64,000 bases of DNA, taken from positions 49,210,112 to 49,274,111 of the forward strand of contig NC_052613.1 in NCBI RefSeq assembly GCF_016545825.1, written 5' to 3'. Source of the DNA: Eucalyptus grandis (Eukaryota > Streptophyta > Magnoliopsida > Myrtales > Myrtaceae). The position numbers and the translations under genes are program-made. The notes below the pieces were generated by a model. The model was not told the origin of the DNA. It ran no database searches and saw only the letters and a list, made by a program, of their open reading frames with translations. This document shows, one piece after another, positions 59,385-64,000 of the stretch (positions are counted from its first letter, which is position 1; the number at the start of each line of letters is the position of its first letter).

Positions 59385-61570
59385 TAAATATTATTGTAAT
59401 ATCTTTTTTTTTTCTATTCTTCACAAATTACCCAAATGATTGTAGCGTTGCTTTTAAATCCGTAATCAGTGAACCCTATTCATAATTAATTTTCCTCAAT
59501 TAATTGTATAATTTACAATTCTACTTCAGTAAACTTCCTTAAACATCCGTCAAATTACTGTTTTAACAAATACTTTATTTAACCGCCACAAAATCAAATC
59601 AAGTCAAATAAAGAAAATCCATAGCCGCGTTTAATATTATGAGTGATCTAGTCCAGGGTGGGTAGGGTTTAGATCTGGACCTTGTACCTGACCCTGTTAT
59701 AACCGGTTCTCTTTTTTTAGACCATGTACTCAACCCTGTTTGCATTGGACCATGTTCCCGACTCACCCTATTTTTTCGGTTCGGGAACAGGTTAACCGTG
59801 TTTATATTGGAACATGTTTTGCATAAAAATTGCTGTACAACACTTATATGTAAGATAAAACATTTACAATCTCGATCAGCATAAAGCACATCCACCGTTG
59901 TAGCAAATAATTTGTACCTCATAACATCACCTGAAAAGGAAAAGAAAAAGAGTATTCCATCACATCTTTGTCAGTAGATACCCACCCGCACAAGTATTGT
60001 CTTCCTTGTGTTGTGCGTGGCCAGGAAGTTGAAAATGAAATTCCTTCCTTATCAGGTAGGATTAACAAATACTGTGACAGCAACAAGTTAGCAAAACTAG
60101 CTTAATAATTGTTGTATAATCTATTGATGAAACTCGAAAGGTAAATGATTTACACACCATAACAGTTTCATAATCAATACAAAATCAATCGGTGAAACAT
60201 GAAAGGCAACACAACCATTTTAAAACTGGAATCCATTGGTGAAACCGAAAAAGTAAAATATTTAAGAATGAGAGAGTGACTATTATTGCTCATTCGTATA
60301 ACTAATCAATGAAGCTAATAATTTCTAATTACCAACCATCACTGATCGGCGGCGGGGGGACCAGAAGTAGCGTTAGGGTTGTCATGCGGTGAGGACAGGG
60401 ACAACGGAGGAGTTGGGCTGTCGGTGGCAGGGGTGTTGCTCAGGAATAGGCTCGGAGTATATCTATTGGGCGTCGGAGCAAATTTGTCGAGCGTCGAGCA
60501 AAGGAGGACCTAGCAGCAGGGGCAACAACGGCTTCGCAGGGGAGGGCAGCGCAAGCGAGGCAATGCAGCAGGGGGCTCGGCGAGATGCGGTGATGTCGGG
60601 TTAACGCGGATCAGCATAGCAACGACGGCTTTGACGGGCTACTGGTATCGTGGCTGGTGAGGGTGGCAAGGATCAACGTGGCTTCAGTGGGCGTCAACGA
60701 GGGGGCTAGGCTAGATCGCGAGTAGAGCGGGGGGGCGTCGTTTGGGCAGCGGTAGATCAACAGCAGGGGAGCTCGGAAAACAGCGTGTGGTGAGAACAGG
60801 ATCGGCGAAGGGCTATTGTGGGTTGCTCGAAGATTCGACAAGGTGGGCTTGCGGACGCGAGATCTGCGGGTCAAGGGCGTCGACGAGGCAACAACAGCAG
60901 GTGGAACGGCAAGATCGAATGGAGGCAGCGTCGGCGCTCGGGTGTGAGCTCGGCGAGGGTCAGCGGCTTCATGGGCAGAACCAGTGGAGTGGAGCTTCAA
61001 ATGACCGGCGGAACGGTGGCGGTGGTGCAAGTGCGAGGGGTGTGACGAGAGCGGCAGAGGCGGCGTCGGTTTTGTGATTTCGGGAGGAGAGCTTGGAGCA
61101 AGGCTGGTGAGCAGCCAGGAACCGGGTTGACGGAGGCGACGTTGCAATTTCGGGGGGCGACATCAAGATCTCACGCGCTGCGGGTGTCGCGGGAGGAAGC
61201 CGACGGTGGGTGAGCGGAACCAGGATCAACGGACGAGTGGAGGTCGCGAGCTCGGGAAGTCCGCCGTCTACGGGTGCGAGAGCTTGACCCTGAGAGGTAA
61301 AGATAGAAAGTAGAAACATATTAGGGTTTTGTGTTTTGGTCTTTTTGGGGGTGTCTTACAAACCGGTTCTCAAACCGGTCCGGTCGATCCGATTCCGGGT
61401 GGGTAATCCCTCGGAACCGTTCCCGAACTGGTTCAAACAGAGTCTGAGTTTTGGGAACTGGTTCCCGGACTGGTTTCAACTGGAACTGGTTCCCGACCCT
61501 ATTTTCCGGGTGGGCCGATCCGGGAACCGGGTTGTTCCGGTCTGATTGCACACCCCTATTGAATATCGCG
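59385..61570. mobile_element. Unclassified GC-rich element bounded by GGAACCGG-type repeats
   Basis: Two outer stretches (about 59640-59810 and 61355-61555) are rich in GGTTCCCGACxC, CGGGAACxGG and ACCCTATTTTxCGG and resemble each other in direct orientation. Between them, 60340-61270 is a GC-rich block with long but low-complexity open frames on both strands, for example 60611-61147 on minus, rich in Pro, Ser and Arg. Such frames follow from base composition and are not called as genes. The right end CACACCCCTATTG recalls hAT-like termini; no partner end was found on the left. Class uncertain. Confidence 0.4.
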
Positions 61571-61578
61571 GGGCTAGC

Positions 61579-61963
61579 TGTTGGCAATTTACAATTCCAA
61601 CCTCCGACGTGCAACTCACTTTCCTATTTCGAAGAGGGGCAAATTTGGAACATCAGCTACACTGAATGCTATGGAGTGTAGCCGTTGCCAAATTATCATT
61701 TCAACCTCCAACGCGTTCTGCACTTTCCTATTTCAAAGGGGTTCAAAATTTGGAGCAACGGCCGCACTGAATACTGTGGAGTTGTGGCCGTTGCGAAATT
61801 ACCATTTCAACCTCCAGCCGCACCATACACTTTCCTATTTCGAGGGGGGAATTTGGAACAACAGACGCGTTGACTTTTAGAATTTACCGTTCCGACCTCC
61901 GGCCGGTAACTCACTTTCCTGTTTTGAAGAGGGGCAAATTCGGAATCACGGCGACGGCGGGGC
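61579..61963 (+). repeat. Four tandem copies of an 85-107 bp block
   Basis: Copies start near 61579, 61686, 61791 and 61877. Each reads (T)xxxAATTxxCxxTTCxxACCTCC, then CACTTTCCTxTTTxxxxxGGG and xAATTxGGAxxAxxxG. A further single piece of the motif (GTAGCCGTTGGCAATTTACC) occurs at about 51797-51825, upstream of the PPR gene. Confidence 0.7.
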
Positions 61964-62240
61964 TGAAAATGCCTGTCGGAACTCTTCACGCCTAGTCGCT
62001 TCATCTCTCCCCCTCATTCGCCTCCTCTTCCTCTTCCTCTTCTTCTTCCATATGGCCGATCGTCGGTGACGGGAAGCCCCATCGTCGGGCTCCACAGAGA
62101 GAGGGGGGAATGGGATTGTGATCGGGGCTCGGCGACGGGACGTGCTCGGCAGCAACGCTCGGCGGAAGCAAAGGCGAGGCGGCTGAGCGACGGCGTGCAG
62201 GGGTGGGCGAGTTCTTTAGGGCTGATTCTCGTAAGTTTCT
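61900..62240 (+). repeat. Diverged duplicate of the PPR 5' region
   Basis: Shares with 52735-52975, in the same order, CTCACTTTCC, GAAGAGGGGCxAATTxGGAA, CATCTCTCxCC, CTCCTC, GGCCGxTCGTCGGTGACGGG, CCCCAxCGTCGGGC and GGCTGAGCxACG. No PPR reading frame follows. A strong donor-like site (TTCTC/GTAAGT) at about 62231 could end a leader exon, after which comes an (AT)n tract at 62246-62272. Whether anything is transcribed is unknown. Confidence 0.6.
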
Positions 62241-62329
62241 CGAACATATATATATATATATATATATATATAACTCTGGCTTGTTCAAATGGTGTTGTGT
62301 TGGGGGACGATTGTGCTGTCGGTTCTTAA

Positions 62330-64000
62330 ACATGTCTGGGGAGTTCGAATTTTCTTGTGAAGAACATGCATATATGTGATAGATTGATTGTCTCACAAAA
62401 GGAAAGTTTTGGATGTTGTTTTTGTACTTTGAAAGTCAATCTCTTTGCGTAGAGAGTTCTCTGTTGAAGAGAAACATGATTCGTTTGCCAGGGTTTTGTG
62501 GTTTTGCAACCTCCCTTTGATGATCTTCTGTAACATGTATATATCAACGACATATGTTAAGAGATTGACTAGCCTCACCGAGAATACCGTTTGATATATT
62601 TCGATTTTGGCAAAGTGCCTTATTTTTACATAATGATTCGCTATTTTCAAATCAAAGCCTCGAAATCATTTTGCTACAAGTCGTGCTCCGGCGCTTTTCG
62701 TTATCATTTTTCTTTTTCCAATAGCTGCATCTGATGGGAGTTTCTCGTTACTCTGATGTATACATGACTTATATTTGTCTTTTAATACCATTTTGCTTTT
62801 AAAGAACCTCATGCAAATCATTTAAAATTCCTATCACAGGTTTTTCCATTATCTTTCTTAACAGCTTTATGAGCAGCAAGTTGTTAAATCTTTCTTTTTT
62901 GCTAAATAAGTTAAAACTTTTGTTTTCTTCTTTTGACTATATATATCTTTTTTTCTAAAAGCTCTTTTAAAGCCATTTCATATAAACCTCTCTTTCTTTT
63001 AAAGAATTGTGAGATCGTTTTCTATTAATTGAGAACAACATTGCGAGTTAAATTTGATAAGAGCAACATGCATATTGTGTAATATTATATGACAAGTTTG
63101 TTGAATCTATTTCTCAATTGCTTCATGAACAGCACGTTTAGAAATATCTCTTTTTTGCCTAACAAAAGTTAAACAGTGTTTTCTCCGTTCGAATATTTTA
63201 TCTCCTTTTCAAAAGTTCCTTGTTAAAAAAATTTCATAAAATCTATCTCTGTTTTAATTTTACAGTGTTGTGATACTTTTGTTTTGTCTTTTGTGAAAAT
63301 TAACTTCTTCTTGATTTTAAGTTTTCTGTTAAAGAGTAACTAGATTAAAAGTTTCTTGTCAAAATCGTTTCCAAATGTTGCAAATTATGGCAATTTTCTT
63401 CCTTATGAGACAAACTATTTTCGAGCAACCTTGGGAGTTTAAATTTTCTTTTAAACAACGTCATGCAACCCATTAAATTTGTACACGGCAAACAATCACA
63501 AGTTTTTCCAAACCATTTCACCATTACTTTATGAGCAGCAATTCCAATTTCTTTTTTTTTAACCAAAAAAGTTAAACTTTTGTTTTCTCCTTTTGAATAT
63601 TATTCTCTTTTTTTAGAAGTTCTTTGTCAAAGAGATTAGTCCATAATATATCTTTGTTCCTTAAAATTGTCAGGCTTTTTTTTTGTCCATTCTAAACTTC
63701 TTGTTTGTTGGTTTTTTGTCTTTGAGTAATTAGATTTGAATTATTATTATTTTTTGTCAAAATTGTTTCCAAATGTGGCAAATGATGGCAATTTTCTTCA
63801 ATTGTGTGCAAGACATACTATTTTCAAACAACAGGCGAATTTAAATTTTCTTTTCAAAAATGTCATGCAAATTATTTTGTATTCTATCACTAAGTTTACT
63901 AAGTTTTACCAAAGGTTAAACTTTTGTTTTCTCCTTTCATATATGTATCTCTGTTTTAAAATTTCTTTGTTAAAAATATTTCCTAATATCTCTTATCTAT
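62330..64000 (+). repeat. Degenerate tandem array, units about 250-400 bp, running off the window
   Basis: Ordered words recur: TCATGCAA (62810, 63468, 63863), TTTATGAGCAGCAA (62870, 63529; variant at 63122), GTTAAACTTTTGTTTTCTCC (62910, 63168, 63571, 63916 with changes) and AAATTGTTTCCAAATGTxGCAAAT followed by TGGCAATTTTCTTC (63362 and 63760, about 399 bp apart). At least four units are visible. The DNA is T-rich and non-coding; origin unknown. Confidence 0.65.

Noticed and set aside
60611..61147. 178-codon minus-strand frame rich in Pro, Ser and Arg
   Set aside because: GC-rich low-complexity DNA with overlapping open frames on both strands, no start context, no family resemblance, and placed inside an element-like block. 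Better explained by base composition.
1..64000. CRISPR arrays, prokaryotic operons, tRNA or rRNA genes
   Set aside because: The DNA is plant nuclear. Periodic repeats here are microsatellites, promoter repeats or transposons, and I found no tRNA or rRNA sequence.

Overview
This is nuclear DNA of a flowering plant, probably a woody rosid. A Myrtales-type genome is my guess, at low confidence. The evidence is spliced genes with GT/AG introns, AT-rich spacers, CT/GA-rich 5' leaders, decayed Ty1/copia retrotransposons, many foldback transposons, and two genes matching known plant families: a bHLH49-type transcription factor and a DYW-class pentatricopeptide repeat (PPR) protein.

Layout. (1) 1-260 is the tail of a dead copia pol gene. 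261-2137 is AT-rich spacer holding a degenerate three-copy direct repeat and a leader-like stretch. (2) About 2138-27500 is a head-to-tail triplication of a 6-11 kb unit. Each unit carries a GA-rich leader, gene A on + (242-290 aa, four predicted membrane helices) and gene B on - (127 aa, three predicted helices), so A and B converge. A fourth leader without genes lies at 9996-10951. Inside and between the units are copia remnants, foldback elements and a poly(A)-ended retroposed insertion. In the third unit gene A has lost the ancestral ATG (now CTG) and its TATA box, and has gained an N-terminal extension. (3) 25882-41020 is mostly transposon-derived or unassigned DNA. It includes two roughly 1.2 kb hairpin elements with GC-rich cores, and a TATA plus CT-leader locus near 33.3-35.6 kb whose product I cannot name. 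(4) 45529-50300 is a bHLH49/ACE1-type gene with eight coding exons and a probable 5'UTR intron. (5) 51164-52575 holds two short foldback elements with perfect 9-bp target duplications. 53073-55303 is a single-exon PPR-DYW gene like Arabidopsis At1g68930, broken by one apparent 1-bp deletion. (6) 55304-64000 is spacer with a third short foldback, an unclassified GC-rich element, a diverged duplicate of the PPR 5' region preceded by a four-copy tandem repeat, and a degenerate tandem array of roughly 400-bp units running off the window end.

Function. The bHLH and PPR genes are ordinary single genes: nuclear transcriptional control of growth, and organellar RNA processing or editing. The feature without an obvious precedent is the convergent A/B pair of small membrane proteins. 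Both reading frames stay open in all three copies while the surrounding DNA has been reshaped by insertions and deletions, which suggests selection on both proteins. Their function is not visible from sequence.
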